A stretch of 35,809 bases of DNA from contig CAMFJD010000018.1 of NCBI GenBank assembly GCA_945956935.1, positions 1 to 35,809 of the forward strand, given 5' to 3'. The stretch is from an uncultured Bacillota bacterium. GTDB taxonomy: Bacteria > Bacillota_I > Bacilli_A > Culicoidibacterales > ZOR0006. Under the pieces are notes generated by a model, which was not told where the DNA came from, did not search any database, and saw only the letters and a list, made by a program, of their open reading frames with translations. Positions 16,608 through 25,318 of this stretch are shown piece by piece. Position numbers and translations under genes: made by a program. Every line of letters begins with the position of its first letter. Position 1 is the first letter of the stretch.

Positions 16608-16763
16608 CTTTTTTAAAAACGAAGGATAGATGAAAAAATAAGGAATCAAATTTCATATTTATCGTTATAAAAGTAATTTTAGTAATAAAAATCTAAATAT
16701 AGTTGTAATTATACTTATAAATAGCTATAATACTTTTATATTCAAAGTAATTTTGTTCGAGAG

Positions 16764-16798
16764 TTTTAACAAGTAGTATCTAAAACTACTTGTTAAAA
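16764..16798. repeat. 14-bp perfect inverted repeat upstream of degV
   Basis: TTTTAACAAGTAGT (16764-16777) and its exact complement (16785-16798) flank a 7-nt loop. There is no T run after it. Together with the terminator and the degV leader it accounts for the structure I can see in the 340-nt gap 16569-16907. It may be an operator. Confidence 0.7.
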
Positions 16799-16865
16799 TA
16801 TATGAAAAATTGTATACTAGTTGTAAAACGAAAGCGATTGCGAGAGTAGCAAGCATTTACTTTTA

Positions 16866-16907
16866 AAGGAGGAGCTAAATACGTTTTGTATTTGGCAAAG
16901 TTAAATT
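16866..16907 (+). promoter_or_regulatory. degV leader: ribosome site separated from the start by a hairpin
   Basis: AAGGAGG at 16866-16872 is the only strong ribosome site, yet the ATG is at 16908, about 35 nt away. Between them AAATAC and GTATTT pair around GTTTT (about 16877-16893). Folding this hairpin would bring the site close to the start codon. No upstream in-frame start exists because TAA at 16902-16904 closes the frame. Confidence 0.55.
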
Positions 16908-17738
16908 ATGAAATTAGCGATTATTACTGATTCAACATTACAAATTTTACCGGAAACATTAGTGAAATATCCCGTATATGAGGTAGCACTTTCAGTTGCA
17001 TTTGGACAACAAACATATAAAGAAAATATTGATATGGATTTAAAAACTTTTTATTCACGTCTTGAAGCTGGCGAATTTGCGACTACTTCACAACCTGCAC
17101 CAGGTGATTTTTTAGTAGTTTATGAAGATTTAAAAGAGCAAGGATATACAGATGTTCTTGTCTTTACGGTTTCGAGTAAAGTTAGTGGAACGTATAATTC
17201 AGCAACTCAAGCAAAGGCAATGATTCAAGGAATAAACATTGTGATTGTTGATACGCAGCAAGCATCACCAATGGCAGGTGAAGTAATCAGCGAGATTGCT
17301 GAACAAGTTTTTGATCATGGTTGGACAATTGAACAGGCAGTAGCATATTTTGATGCAAATAAAGATAATCATAATATTATGGTAGCAATTGATGACTTAG
17401 GTCATTTAAAACGTAGTGGACGCATGAGTTCAGCACAGGCATTATTCGGCGGGTTATTAAATATTAAACCGATTATTGAAATGCGTGACGGACTTGTCGT
17501 TTCAACCAGCAAACAACGCACTATGAAACGTGCTTTAGGTTATATTGTTGAACAAATGGTTGAAAAACAGCCGAAGCGTTTAGTTTTAATGCATGCGTTA
17601 AATACAGAGCGCCAAGCTGAATTAGAAAAAATGCTACGGACAGCCCTACCAGGAATTGCAATAACAGCACGTTATTTAACACCAGCGATTGGAGCTCATT
17701 CAGGACCAACAGTCATAGGAGTCGTTTGGTTTAAATAG
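16908..17738 (+). CDS. DegV-family fatty-acid-binding protein (276 aa)
   Basis: DegV/FakB proteins hold a fatty acid in a buried pocket; some members (FakB) present it to the kinase FakA for phospholipid synthesis. The N-terminus KLAIITDSTLQI is the family's ITDS strand-loop, TTSQPAPGDF near residue 61 is the conserved fatty-acid carboxylate loop, and VFTVSSKVSGTYNSA near 86-100 is another hallmark. GHLKRSGRMS and NIKPIIEMRDG occur in the C-terminal domain. Length is normal. No fakA is in the window, so a specific FakB role is inference. The translation start is unusual (see the leader entry). Confidence 0.93.
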   Translation: MKLAIITDSTLQILPETLVKYPVYEVALSVAFGQQTYKENIDMDLKTFYSRLEAGEFATTSQPAPGDFLVVYEDLKEQGYTDVLVFTVSSKVSGTYNSATQAKAMIQGINIVIVDTQQASPMAGEVISEIAEQVFDHGWTIEQAVAYFDANKDNHNIMVAIDDLGHLKRSGRMSSAQALFGGLLNIKPIIEMRDGLVVSTSKQRTMKRALGYIVEQMVEKQPKRLVLMHALNTERQAELEKMLRTALPGIAITARYLTPAIGAHSGPTVIGVVWFK

Positions 17739-17871
17739 AGTGGGATGACACCACTCTTGCGAAAAAAGGCAAAAACAATAGTTAAGAAATAAATAGAGAA
17801 ATCCACTATAAGCTCAAAAAACTAGGAGAGACTTGGTGGATTCTGACTTATTTCAAGCTTTAAGAAGAAAC
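17738..17871. repeat. structured intergenic repeat family 2, copy 1
   Basis: A GAGTGG/CCACTC hairpin is followed by a segment (17766-17871) that closely resembles 25506-25610, for example GGCAAAAAC, TTAAGAAATAAA and AGAGAAATCCA in the same order. Within it GAAATCCAC and GTGGATTC pair, as do GCTC and GAG, with AAATAA/TTATTT outside them, giving a long imperfect stem. The function is unknown. Confidence 0.7.
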
Positions 17872-17901
17872 TACTATGTTAGCCAAAGTTGAACGAAATA
17901 T

Positions 17902-17940
17902 AAAAATAGCACCTTGCCTCAGCGGCAGAGTGCTATTTTT
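17902..17940. terminator. bidirectional terminator between degV and the drug exporter
   Basis: AAAAATAGCA (17902-17911) and TGCTATTTTT (17931-17940) form the outer stem, with TGCC/GGCA inside. It sits against the stop codon of the minus-strand exporter gene and can serve both strands. Confidence 0.85.
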
Positions 17941-17943
17941 ATA

Positions 17944-19668
17944 TTAATTTATATCATTTAAGAGGCTTTGTTGTTTGATTTCACGCTCTTTATCTGTTAG
18001 AAATAATGTGAATAATAAAGCGATGAGTGCAAAAATACCAATTGTAATAAAAATGTGGGCAAAACCAGTATTTAATGTTTGTTGAAATGTTGTTTGAATA
18101 GTAGGAGCAGCCATATGTAGTTTATCTAGATATTTTGCTTGCTCTTGTGCAATAAAGGTGGCATGAGAAATACCGGTTGGAGCAGGAATATTAGCCAAGG
18201 CAGAGGAAATTTCAGTTTTACTAATATTTTCGATTGTAGATACTATATTGTATGCATTTGCATGCGTAAGTTGATTAGTGACAGTAGCAGATAGCGAACC
18301 AGTAGCCGTGTTAGGATCCATAGGGGGAATTACTTTCAATAGAGCAGTGGGCATTTTTGACCCAGCATCTGAAATGAAACTTATTAATATATTCGGCGAA
18401 ATAGCAACGCCAATACTTCTTATTAAGGATAGAGTTGCCTGGGCAATACTTGCCTGATTTTTATTAGCAAATAATTGAATTAAATAATTTAAAGGTGTTC
18501 CCATAGTCATACCCATACCAAGACCGAAGAGTGCAAAACTGATGTACATATACCATTGATTTAAAGATGGTATAACAATAAAAGCAGTGAAGAAAGCAGC
18601 GAATATACTGATAGTAAATCCTGTGATCAATAAAAATTTTGCAGAAAATTTATCAATTATTCGCCCACCAATTGGACCTCCGAGTCCAGCAAAAACAGCA
18701 ACAAGTGTTACAGCATATCCACCATCACCAGGTTTCATTTTCAACATGTTTTCAGCGAATTGTGGGATGAAGATAAGCCCCATCATGCCACATCCAACGA
18801 GAAAAGCAATAATCAAAGTCAAACTTGTATCTCGAGTTTGAAAAAATGCAAGTGGCAGAATTGGATCAGTCGCACGTTTTTCACGGATGATGAAAAAAGG
18901 TACTAAGATAATACCAATAGCTAAAAAGAACCAAACATCAAAAGTAGTAATTGATTGTTTGAAGGTGTAGAAATTTAAATTTGAGAGAGCGTACATAAGT
19001 GATGAAATAATAATTCCTAGCAACGTGGCACCTATCCAATCTAAGGAAACTTTTTTAGCCAGAGTTTCTTTAGATTTACTAAAAACAACTAATCCAATGG
19101 CAATTAAGCAAATTGGAATATTAACAAAGAATATAACACCCCAGTCAGAAAATCCAAATGTATTTAATAAGACAGTACCAAGAGTTGGGCCAACAAGAGT
19201 GGCAATTCCGTAGATGGCTCCAACAAAACCAAGAGCGAGACCGCGTTTGGCAACTGGGAAGCTTTCACCAATATATGCAACTGCAATAGGCATAATTCCA
19301 CCACCACCAACTGCTTGAATTGCTCGGAAAATAAGCAATAATGGGAAATTATTAAAGTAATTGGACAAACCACAAAGAAGCGATCCAGTCATAAAGATAG
19401 TAATAGAAATAACATAAATTCTTTTTTTCCCAAACAAATCTGCAAGTTTACCACTAATAGGCATAGCTACTGCATAGATTAAAGTATAGAGTGTAATAAC
19501 CCAAACAGACGCATCATTAGAAATATTTAAATCTGCTTCAATTACAGTTCGAACCGGTGAAACGATCCCAGTATCCATAGCACCTATGAAGATTCCCAAC
19601 AAAAAAGCTGTGAGTAATGCCAACTGAGCATACGATAATTTGTTTTTTTTAATTGTTGTTGATGTCAT
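17944..19668 (-). CDS. MFS multidrug exporter, DHA2 (14-TM EmrB/QacA) family, 574 aa
   Basis: A proton-driven membrane exporter. The first transmembrane segment ends LGIFIGAMDTGIVSPVRTVI, typical of DHA2 members (Asp in TM1). Motif A is GKLADLFGKKRIY in the loop after TM2, and motif C resembles LVGPTLGTVLL in TM5. About 14 hydrophobic segments fit the DHA2 family. A long polar extracytoplasmic segment (about residues 430-520) precedes the last helix. The minus-strand start has AAGGAGTTGTTTTTATG. It is a single-gene unit with no TetR or MarR regulator beside it. Substrates cannot be predicted. Confidence 0.9.
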   Translation of the reverse strand: MTSTTIKKNKLSYAQLALLTAFLLGIFIGAMDTGIVSPVRTVIEADLNISNDASVWVITLYTLIYAVAMPISGKLADLFGKKRIYVISITIFMTGSLLCGLSNYFNNFPLLLIFRAIQAVGGGGIMPIAVAYIGESFPVAKRGLALGFVGAIYGIATLVGPTLGTVLLNTFGFSDWGVIFFVNIPICLIAIGLVVFSKSKETLAKKVSLDWIGATLLGIIISSLMYALSNLNFYTFKQSITTFDVWFFLAIGIILVPFFIIREKRATDPILPLAFFQTRDTSLTLIIAFLVGCGMMGLIFIPQFAENMLKMKPGDGGYAVTLVAVFAGLGGPIGGRIIDKFSAKFLLITGFTISIFAAFFTAFIVIPSLNQWYMYISFALFGLGMGMTMGTPLNYLIQLFANKNQASIAQATLSLIRSIGVAISPNILISFISDAGSKMPTALLKVIPPMDPNTATGSLSATVTNQLTHANAYNIVSTIENISKTEISSALANIPAPTGISHATFIAQEQAKYLDKLHMAAPTIQTTFQQTLNTGFAHIFITIGIFALIALLFTLFLTDKEREIKQQSLLNDIN

Positions 19669-19908
19669 AAAAACAACTCCTTTTCGTTTTTAAGTATAAC
19701 AACTTAATTTTGAAATAGAATTATAATACCTTAAAATATGATGTAGAAACGATTTGAATAATATTTTAACAAATGAAGAGATTCGATATGGTTTGAAAAT
19801 AATTGTAAGAAAATATTGAAAAAAGACGCTAATTTAAATAAAAGGTGTTAAAATGAAAAGTGATGGTCAAAAAGAGACTAGAAAAGTTGAACAATGAGAG
19901 GTAATAAA

Positions 19909-21495
19909 ATGAAAGACTCGAACTTTGCAAAAGGGGCTGCAATAGCCACAATTGGGATCGTCTTAACAAAGTTTTTAGGAATGATGTATTCATTTCCACT
20001 CGAAAATTTAATAGGTGATGAAGGTGGAGCGTTATATCAGTATGCATATAGTATTTATGTGATTGTATTAGAAATAGCAACTGCTGGAATACCGTTTGGA
20101 ATGGCAAAATTCGTCGCCATGTATAATTCAAAGGGTGATTATCGTGCAGGGGTAAAGCTTTGGCGTGTCAGTACTTTATATATGCTAGTAGTCGGTATTG
20201 TGAGTTTCTTCGCACTTTTTTTACTAGCACCATTTATGGCTGAAGTTTTTGGCTCGAGTAGTGCAGGACAATCAAGTATTAGTGATATTACATATGTTAT
20301 TCGAATGTTAGCACCAGCTTTAGTGATTGTACCAGTACTTGGTGTGAGTAGGGGCTTTTTCCAAGGATATGGAGAAATGCGTCCAACAGCATATTCACAA
20401 TTTTTAGAACAATTTGTGCGAATTGTTTTTTTACTTGGAGCGGCATATTATGTTATGCGTGTTTTACCTGATGGTAACGTTGTTGTGGCAACTGGATGGG
20501 TTGTATTTGCCTCATTTGTGGGAGCACTTGCAGCACTTGGAGTATTTATATTCTTCTGGTTGAAAAATTTTAAGAGTATTCGTAAAAAAGTAAGAAAACA
20601 AACAGTTCAAGACGAATATAGTGGCTGGGTGTTGTTTAAGCAGTTGATTATCTTCTCACTTCCATTTGTTATTGTAAGTGTCTCAGCTAATATTTATCCA
20701 ATGATATCAAATGCAACATTTAGTTCGACACTTGAACATGTAGGTTACACTTTTGAACAATCGAGTAATATTTTAGCTATTATTAATTTATGGGGTACAA
20801 AAATTACAGCTATTCCTGTTGCGTTATCAATGGGGGTATCGTTAGCACTAATTCCTTACGTGACACAAGCTTATGCGAAAAAAGAGTTCAAAATTGTTCG
20901 TCGTTACACATTGCAATCGATGAACATTATTATTCTATTTACAGTTCCCGCAGCTTTTGGTATTTTGTCAATTTCAGAACCACTGTATACAGGTTTGTAT
21001 AGCCCAAGTGAATATGGTCCAACTATTTTAGGTGTAGATGCATTTCGCGGAATATTTTTGGCATTATCAATGGTAACAGCTGCCGTTTTACAGGGGACAA
21101 ATCATCAAAAGATTGCGATTAGAAATGCTTTGTTAGGAGTATTAGTGAAATTATTAATAAATGTTCCAATGATTTATTTATTTGGTCCGTTAGGTGATAT
21201 TTATGCCTCAATTTTGGCACTTTCAACTGATGTTGGTTTAAATATTTATCACTTGCATCGAATTACACATTTTTCAACGAAACGTTTTTGGCGAAATGCA
21301 ATTTTAACCATAATAGCAAGTGTGATGATGGTTTCTGGAGTTTGGTTGACGAAATTCTTGTATCCATTGGTAGGATTAACAATGGATACAAGAATCTCTG
21401 CTTTATTAATGGTAGTCATTAGTGCAGGTGTGGGAGTTGTAATTTTTGGGGGAATTGCGTATTACTTTGGGTTACTAAAACAACTCAAGCGATAA
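19909..21495 (+). CDS. murJ: lipid II flippase MurJ / YtgP-type polysaccharide transporter (528 aa)
   Basis: An integral membrane protein of the MOP superfamily (MurJ/MviN, YtgP branch), which moves lipid-linked peptidoglycan precursor across the membrane. It starts NFAKGAAIATIGIVLTKFLGMMYSFPL, a typical YtgP opening, and has about 14 hydrophobic helices. Conserved PALVIVPVLGVSRGFFQGYGEMRPTA (around residues 140-165) matches the family. The ATG at 19909 is chosen over the ATG at 19894 because GAGAGGT lies 7 nt before it. The pseudouridine synthase gene begins 20 nt after the stop, the same order as ytgP-ytzG in Bacillus. Other Wzx-like flippases are a less likely alternative. Confidence 0.88.
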   Translation: MKDSNFAKGAAIATIGIVLTKFLGMMYSFPLENLIGDEGGALYQYAYSIYVIVLEIATAGIPFGMAKFVAMYNSKGDYRAGVKLWRVSTLYMLVVGIVSFFALFLLAPFMAEVFGSSSAGQSSISDITYVIRMLAPALVIVPVLGVSRGFFQGYGEMRPTAYSQFLEQFVRIVFLLGAAYYVMRVLPDGNVVVATGWVVFASFVGALAALGVFIFFWLKNFKSIRKKVRKQTVQDEYSGWVLFKQLIIFSLPFVIVSVSANIYPMISNATFSSTLEHVGYTFEQSSNILAIINLWGTKITAIPVALSMGVSLALIPYVTQAYAKKEFKIVRRYTLQSMNIIILFTVPAAFGILSISEPLYTGLYSPSEYGPTILGVDAFRGIFLALSMVTAAVLQGTNHQKIAIRNALLGVLVKLLINVPMIYLFGPLGDIYASILALSTDVGLNIYHLHRITHFSTKRFWRNAILTIIASVMMVSGVWLTKFLYPLVGLTMDTRISALLMVVISAGVGVVIFGGIAYYFGLLKQLKR

Positions 21496-21515
21496 GAAAT
21501 GAGGATAAATTGAAA

Positions 21516-22259
21516 ATGCGAATTGATAAATTACTAGCAAATAGTGGCTTTGGAAGTCGAAAAGATGTCAAAAAATTGCTGAAAAATAGACAAGTTATCG
21601 TGAATGGTGTTACTGTTAAAGATGCTTCGCTACATGTTGATGAAATGAAAGATATGATTTTTGTTGGCGATCAACAAGTCCAGTATGAAGAATTTATTTA
21701 TTTACTTATGAATAAACCAGCGGGAGTTATAAGTGCAACTGAAGACCGTGTCCATGAAACGGTCTTGGATTTATTATCAGAAGCTGACTTTAGTCGCGAA
21801 CCATTTCCAGTAGGTCGATTAGATATAGATACGGAAGGTTTACTGATTTTAACGAATGATGGAAAGTTTGCACATGAGGTACTTGCACCAAAAAAGCATG
21901 TTGATAAGACATATTATGCTAAAATTGATGGAATTGTCACTGAAGCTGATATTCTTGCATTTTCGGAAGGGGTTGTGCTCAAAGGGAATGCGAGTAAAGG
22001 TGAAGCTGACTATGTAGCAAAACCAGCGGGGCTGACTGTCTTGAGCACAAATATTGTAGAAGAAACAAGTGAGATTGAAGTTACTATAACAGAGGGGAAA
22101 TTTCATCAAGTAAAACGGATGTTTGAAAGCGTTGGGAAAACTGTGATATACTTAAAGCGCATTCAGATGGGATGTCTCGTACTCGATCCTGAATTACCAT
22201 TAGGGGCATATCGTAGTCTCACTGAAGCAGAGGTAGCTTTAGTCTTAAAACGCGACTAA
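21516..22259 (+). CDS. rsuA: 16S rRNA pseudouridine(516) synthase, RsuA/YtzG type (247 aa)
   Basis: Isomerises a uridine of 16S rRNA, by homology U516. The N-terminal S4 domain (MRIDKLLANSGFGSRKDVKK...VIVNG) is followed by an RsuA/RluB-type catalytic domain with GRLDIDTEGLLILTNDG, where Asp103 is the expected nucleophile. KTYYAKIDG and EGKFHQVKRM, where the family has KTY and EGxxHQVRRM, follow. The ATG at 21516 has GAGGAT upstream; the in-frame TTG two codons earlier is less likely. It is co-transcribed with murJ. The position specificity is inferred from the murJ neighbourhood and the close resemblance to RsuA. Confidence 0.9.
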   Translation: MRIDKLLANSGFGSRKDVKKLLKNRQVIVNGVTVKDASLHVDEMKDMIFVGDQQVQYEEFIYLLMNKPAGVISATEDRVHETVLDLLSEADFSREPFPVGRLDIDTEGLLILTNDGKFAHEVLAPKKHVDKTYYAKIDGIVTEADILAFSEGVVLKGNASKGEADYVAKPAGLTVLSTNIVEETSEIEVTITEGKFHQVKRMFESVGKTVIYLKRIQMGCLVLDPELPLGAYRSLTEAEVALVLKRD

Positions 22260-22323
22260 AACAAAAAGCGACCAATTTGACGGGCACCACTCTGTGGGTC
22301 CAAAACAAAGAAGGAGCAAAAAA

Positions 22324-22911
22324 ATGAAATTGAACATGACAACACGTCAAATTGCTTTAACAGCAATTTTAAGTGCCTTCACAATGGTACTTGCTTTAAC
22401 ACCACTTGGATTAATTCCAATTAACCCAGTAGTAAATGTAACAATTATTCATATCCCAGTCATTATTGCGGCAATTGTTATAGGGCCTGTAAGTGGGATG
22501 ATTGTAGGATTAGTATTTGGTATTTTTAGCGTGATTAATGCAACAGTCAATCCAGCATTACTGTCACCTGTTTTCTTAAATCCAATTGTAGCTGTAGTTC
22601 CACGGGTTTTAATTGGGTTGACAACTGGTTATGCATATATTGCGATGACAAAAATATCAAAAAAAGAATTGTCACCGCTGGCAGTTGGAATGGCAGCATC
22701 CATTGGAACTTTGACAAATACGGTAGGTGTATTTGCAGGGATTTATTTATTCTATGGAAGTTTTGTTTTAGAAGTAACTGGGGTAGAAGTATTGCCGTTT
22801 CTAACAACGTTATTTGTCACGAATTCGATTCCTGAATTAATTGTAGGTGTTATTTTAATTGTTATTATTATGAAAGCATTATCGCGAACGATTTTACGTA
22901 TGTTTAAGTAA
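22324..22911 (+). CDS. ECF transporter S component, PanT-like (195 aa)
   Basis: The vitamin-binding membrane subunit of an energy-coupling-factor importer. It would need the shared EcfA-EcfA'-EcfT module encoded elsewhere. Six hydrophobic segments are visible, and the N-terminal TRQIALTAILSAF segment contains the A-x-x-x-A spacing used to contact EcfT. PLGLIPINPVVNVTIIHIPVIIAAIVIGP closely resembles pantothenate-type S components of PF12822; RibU and FolT share that family, so the substrate is uncertain. The ATG at 22324 has AAGGAG 8 nt upstream. The 64-nt gap from the pseudouridine synthase contains a short hairpin (22283-22301, CCAC/GTGG) that I could not match to a known riboswitch. Confidence 0.85.
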   Translation: MKLNMTTRQIALTAILSAFTMVLALTPLGLIPINPVVNVTIIHIPVIIAAIVIGPVSGMIVGLVFGIFSVINATVNPALLSPVFLNPIVAVVPRVLIGLTTGYAYIAMTKISKKELSPLAVGMAASIGTLTNTVGVFAGIYLFYGSFVLEVTGVEVLPFLTTLFVTNSIPELIVGVILIVIIMKALSRTILRMFK

Positions 22912-22934
22912 TTGATACTGGTGTAAACGTACCG

Positions 22935-22963
22935 TTGACAGTATAAATAAATATCGTTAGAAT
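22935..22963 (+). promoter_or_regulatory. promoter of the riboswitch-B3/B4 unit
   Basis: A perfect TTGACA (22935-22940), a 17-nt spacer and TAGAAT (22958-22963) lie just before the riboswitch. Confidence 0.75.
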
Positions 22964-22971
22964 AAGAATAT

Positions 22972-23108
22972 AAAGTTTTCTAGGGTTCCGCAATATTGTT
23001 GGTCTGGTCCAAGAGAGAACGCATAGGACGTATATAGTCTTATGTACACGGAAGGAGAAAAGCCTGGGAGATATGCGTATAGCGCTTATTTCTCAAGCTT
23101 TTTTTCAT
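22972..23108 (+). promoter_or_regulatory. ykkC-class riboswitch (guanidine-I type) with terminator-like end
   Basis: Blocks of the ykkC aptamer appear in the right order: TCTAGGGTTCCGC (from 22979), GGTCTGGTCCAAGAGAGAAC (from 23001) and ACGGAAGGAGAAAAGCCTGG (from 23048). The ykkC class includes guanidine-I sensors and relatives for ppGpp, PRPP and nucleotide diphosphates. The absence of an obvious extra 5' stem and the kind of gene controlled make guanidine the first choice. The end has GAGAAAAGC (23055-23063), able to pair with GCTT..TTTCTC (23085-23094), and a CTTATTTCTCAAG hairpin followed by seven T (23099-23105). That fits an ON-type transcription switch. The subtype should be confirmed with covariance models. 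Confidence 0.85.
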
Positions 23109-23128
23109 TTAAGAGGGAGTGTATAGCG

Positions 23129-23836
23129 ATGAAAAAATTTATTGTTGAACAAGAGTTTTGGGAAGTGTTTCCTGATGTTAAAATAGGAATTATTGTAAGT
23201 AAAGATATTGAAAATATGTATAATAATGATGAATCAGAGTATAAAAAATTATTAGTAGATGCACAAATTACTGCGGAACAACATTTGCAGGCAGCTGTTT
23301 TTAGTGATAATCCGAGTATTAAAGTATGGAGACAAGCATTCCAGCAGTTTAAGACAAAAAAAGGTGCTCGTTCATCAATTGAAGCGTTATTAAAACGTGT
23401 ACAAAATGGACAGGGTGTAGGAACAATTAATCCACTAGTTGATATTTACAATTCAATCTCATTAAGCTATGGTTTTCCTTGCGGTGGAGAAGATATTGAT
23501 ACGTTTGTTGGGAATGTTTGTTTGACGAAAGCAAATGGTAAAGAAGCGTTTATTCCACTTGGAAGCGAAATAGATGCACCACCGTATGAAGGCGAAATCG
23601 TGTATAAAGATGATTGCGGTGCAATTTGTAGATGTTGGAATTGGCGAGAGTCTATTAGAACAATGTTGACCCCAAATACGACGAATGCTTTCTTGTGCTT
23701 AGAACTAGTCGATATTACAAGGGAAGCTGAGTTTCAAAAAGCATTACACGAGTTAGCTCATTTAGTTGAGACAAAATTAGGTGGAACGCATACAGTTATT
23801 GTGCTAGATCGTGAACATTCCACTATCAAATTATGA
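23129..23836 (+). CDS. stand-alone B3/B4 (PheRS-beta-like) tRNA-editing-domain protein (235 aa)
   Basis: Resembles the B3/B4 domain (PF03483) of bacterial phenylalanyl-tRNA synthetase beta subunits, which hydrolyses wrongly charged tRNA, but here with no synthetase attached. Conserved-looking parts are WRQAFQQFKTKKGARSSIEALLKRV near residue 70, NPLVDIYNSISLSYGFPCGGEDID near 99-122, and ICRCWNWRESIRTMLTPNT, where the family usually has a WR(D/E) motif. Stand-alone members include CtdA, a canavanyl-tRNA(Arg) deacylase. The ATG at 23129 is chosen because GAGGGAG precedes it; the longer frame back to 23042 runs through the riboswitch. The gene is the only one behind the riboswitch and is closed by a strong terminator. 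Confidence 0.85.
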   Translation: MKKFIVEQEFWEVFPDVKIGIIVSKDIENMYNNDESEYKKLLVDAQITAEQHLQAAVFSDNPSIKVWRQAFQQFKTKKGARSSIEALLKRVQNGQGVGTINPLVDIYNSISLSYGFPCGGEDIDTFVGNVCLTKANGKEAFIPLGSEIDAPPYEGEIVYKDDCGAICRCWNWRESIRTMLTPNTTNAFLCLELVDITREAEFQKALHELAHLVETKLGGTHTVIVLDREHSTIKL

Positions 23837-23842
23837 TATGAC

Positions 23843-23880
23843 AAAACACCACAAAATATTTTGTGGTGTTTTAATTTTTT
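23843..23880. terminator. strong palindromic terminator after the B3/B4 gene
   Basis: Perfect 15-bp arms (23843-23857 and 23858-23872, containing AACACCACAAAA) are followed by TTAATTTTTT. Confidence 0.88.
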
Positions 23881-24081
23881 ATGTACTAAAAAAAGTATTA
23901 CCACCCCTAGCAATACTTTTCATGATTTTCATAAATCTACCCCGTTTATGCAACCTATGTTTAAATTATACGAAAAAATAAATTTTTTTACAATCGCTTT
24001 CAGTGTAATTAATAAAAAAAACATCATTTATTTTCTAAATATAAAAGAAAATGATGAAATGTAAACAAATAACAAAGATAA

Positions 24082-24108
24082 CTAGCACTCCGATATTGAA
24101 AGTGCTAA
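24082..24108. promoter_or_regulatory. CIRCE operator of dnaJ
   Basis: CTAGCACTC (24082-24090), a 9-nt spacer and AAGTGCTAA (24100-24108) differ from consensus at two positions. A TTGAAA (24096-24101) overlaps it and TACACT (24119-24124) follows at 17 nt, a layout like the clpB promoter. The rest of 23881-24199 holds no supported gene. Confidence 0.9.
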
Positions 24109-24199
24109 AAAGGTATGATACACTAGATATACATGTGCAAGACATGGTAAAATAAATAAATAAACGAAAATAAGTAGAAAGATAATAGAGGTGATTTCG

Positions 24200-25318
24200 T
24201 TGGCACAACGTGATTATTATGAAATTTTAGGTTTACAAAAAGGTGCTTCAAAAGAAGACATTAAAAAGGCATTCCGTAAGCTTGCTCGTCAATACCATCC
24301 GGATGTGAATAAAGAAGCAAGTGCAGAAGAAAAATTTAAAGAAATTCAAGAGGCATATGCTGTATTATCAGATGACGATAAAAAAGCTCGTTATGACCAA
24401 TATGGTCATGCCGCTTTTGATCAACAAGGTGGATTTGATGCATCGGGATTCGATTTTGGTGATATTTTCAGTGAGATATTTGGTGGCCGCGGTGGTTTTG
24501 GTGGTTTCGGATTTGGTGGTCAACAGCGTAATCCAAATGCCCCGCGTCAAGGAAATGATTTGCAAATGAGTATGGATATTAGTTTTGAAGAAGCTGCTTT
24601 TGGTGTCAAAAAAGATGTTCGTGTGACACGACAAGAAACGTGTGGGCATTGCAAGGGAAGCGGTGGAGAAAAACCAACAGATGTACATACATGTAGTCAG
24701 TGTAATGGTCGCGGAACGGTACAAACTGTGCAACAAACTCCATTTGGGCGTTTTGCACAAGAGGGTGTTTGTCCAAAATGTCATGGAAAAGGGAAGACAG
24801 TTGATCAAGCATGTCATGAGTGTCGTGGTGCTGGTCAAGTGAGCCGTCAAGCAACGATTGAAGTTTCTGTTCCAGCAGGAATTGATAATGGTCAAACGTT
24901 ACGTGTGAGCGGACAAGGTGAAGCTGGTATCAATGGTGGACCGAGTGGTGATTTATATATTACATTCCGTGTATTACCAAGTAAAATATATCAACGTCAA
25001 GGATATGATGTTCATATAGATGTACCGGTGTCTTACGCTCAAGCAGCATTAGGTGCGAAAGTTGACGTTCCGACATTACATGGAACAGTTGAATTTAGCA
25101 TTCCAGAGGGAACACAACCAGGTGCCGAATTCCGTTTGCGTGGTAAAGGGATTCAAAATTTAAATTCCTCGCGTTTAGGAGATCAATATGTGAAAGTAAA
25201 AGTAGAAGTACCGAAAAAGCTTTCACGTAAACAAAAAGATTTATTAAAACAGCTAGATGCAGAGTTAGGTGGACACCCATCAAGTGAAAAATCATGGTGG
25301 GATAAAGTATTTAATTAA
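24200..25318 (+). CDS. dnaJ: chaperone DnaJ (Hsp40), TTG start
   Basis: The co-chaperone that delivers substrates to DnaK and stimulates its ATPase; ClpB uses the same partners. Residues 1-70 are the J domain (RDYYEILGL...YHPDVN with HPD near 32-34), then a Gly/Phe-rich linker ([10 protein letters not shown]). The zinc centre has four CxxCxGxG repeats ([32 protein letters not shown]), followed by the C-terminal substrate domains. At 372 residues the length is normal. AGAGGTGAT is correctly spaced for TTG at 24200, which gives the usual AQRDYYE start; the GTG at 24191 overlaps that site. Unusually, no grpE, dnaK or hrcA adjoins it. It has its own CIRCE. Confidence 0.96.
   Translation: MAQRDYYEILGLQKGASKEDIKKAFRKLARQYHPDVNKEASAEEKFKEIQEAYAVLSDDDKKARYDQYGHAAFDQQGGFDASGFDFGDIFSEIFGGRGGFGGFGFGGQQRNPNAPRQGNDLQMSMDISFEEAAFGVKKDVRVTRQETCGHCKGSGGEKPTDVHTCSQCNGRGTVQTVQQTPFGRFAQEGVCPKCHGKGKTVDQACHECRGAGQVSRQATIEVSVPAGIDNGQTLRVSGQGEAGINGGPSGDLYITFRVLPSKIYQRQGYDVHIDVPVSYAQAALGAKVDVPTLHGTVEFSIPEGTQPGAEFRLRGKGIQNLNSSRLGDQYVKVKVEVPKKLSRKQKDLLKQLDAELGGHPSSEKSWWDKVFN

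Noticed and set aside
22260-22323. Riboswitch upstream of the ECF S component (preQ1, THF or pan-type)
   Set aside because: The 64-nt gap has only a small CCAC/GTGG hairpin and does not match the conserved cores that I know for these classes.
23042-23128. N-terminal extension of the B3/B4 protein by 29 residues
   Set aside because: The extension runs through the riboswitch and its T-run; the ATG at 23129 has a proper ribosome site.
23861-24064. 67-residue ORF after the B3/B4 gene
   Set aside because: It starts inside the terminator palindrome and has no ribosome site or coding-like composition.
24368-24895. 175-residue minus-strand ORF inside dnaJ
   Set aside because: Shadow of a strongly coding gene; Cys/Thr-rich low-complexity translation with no ribosome site.
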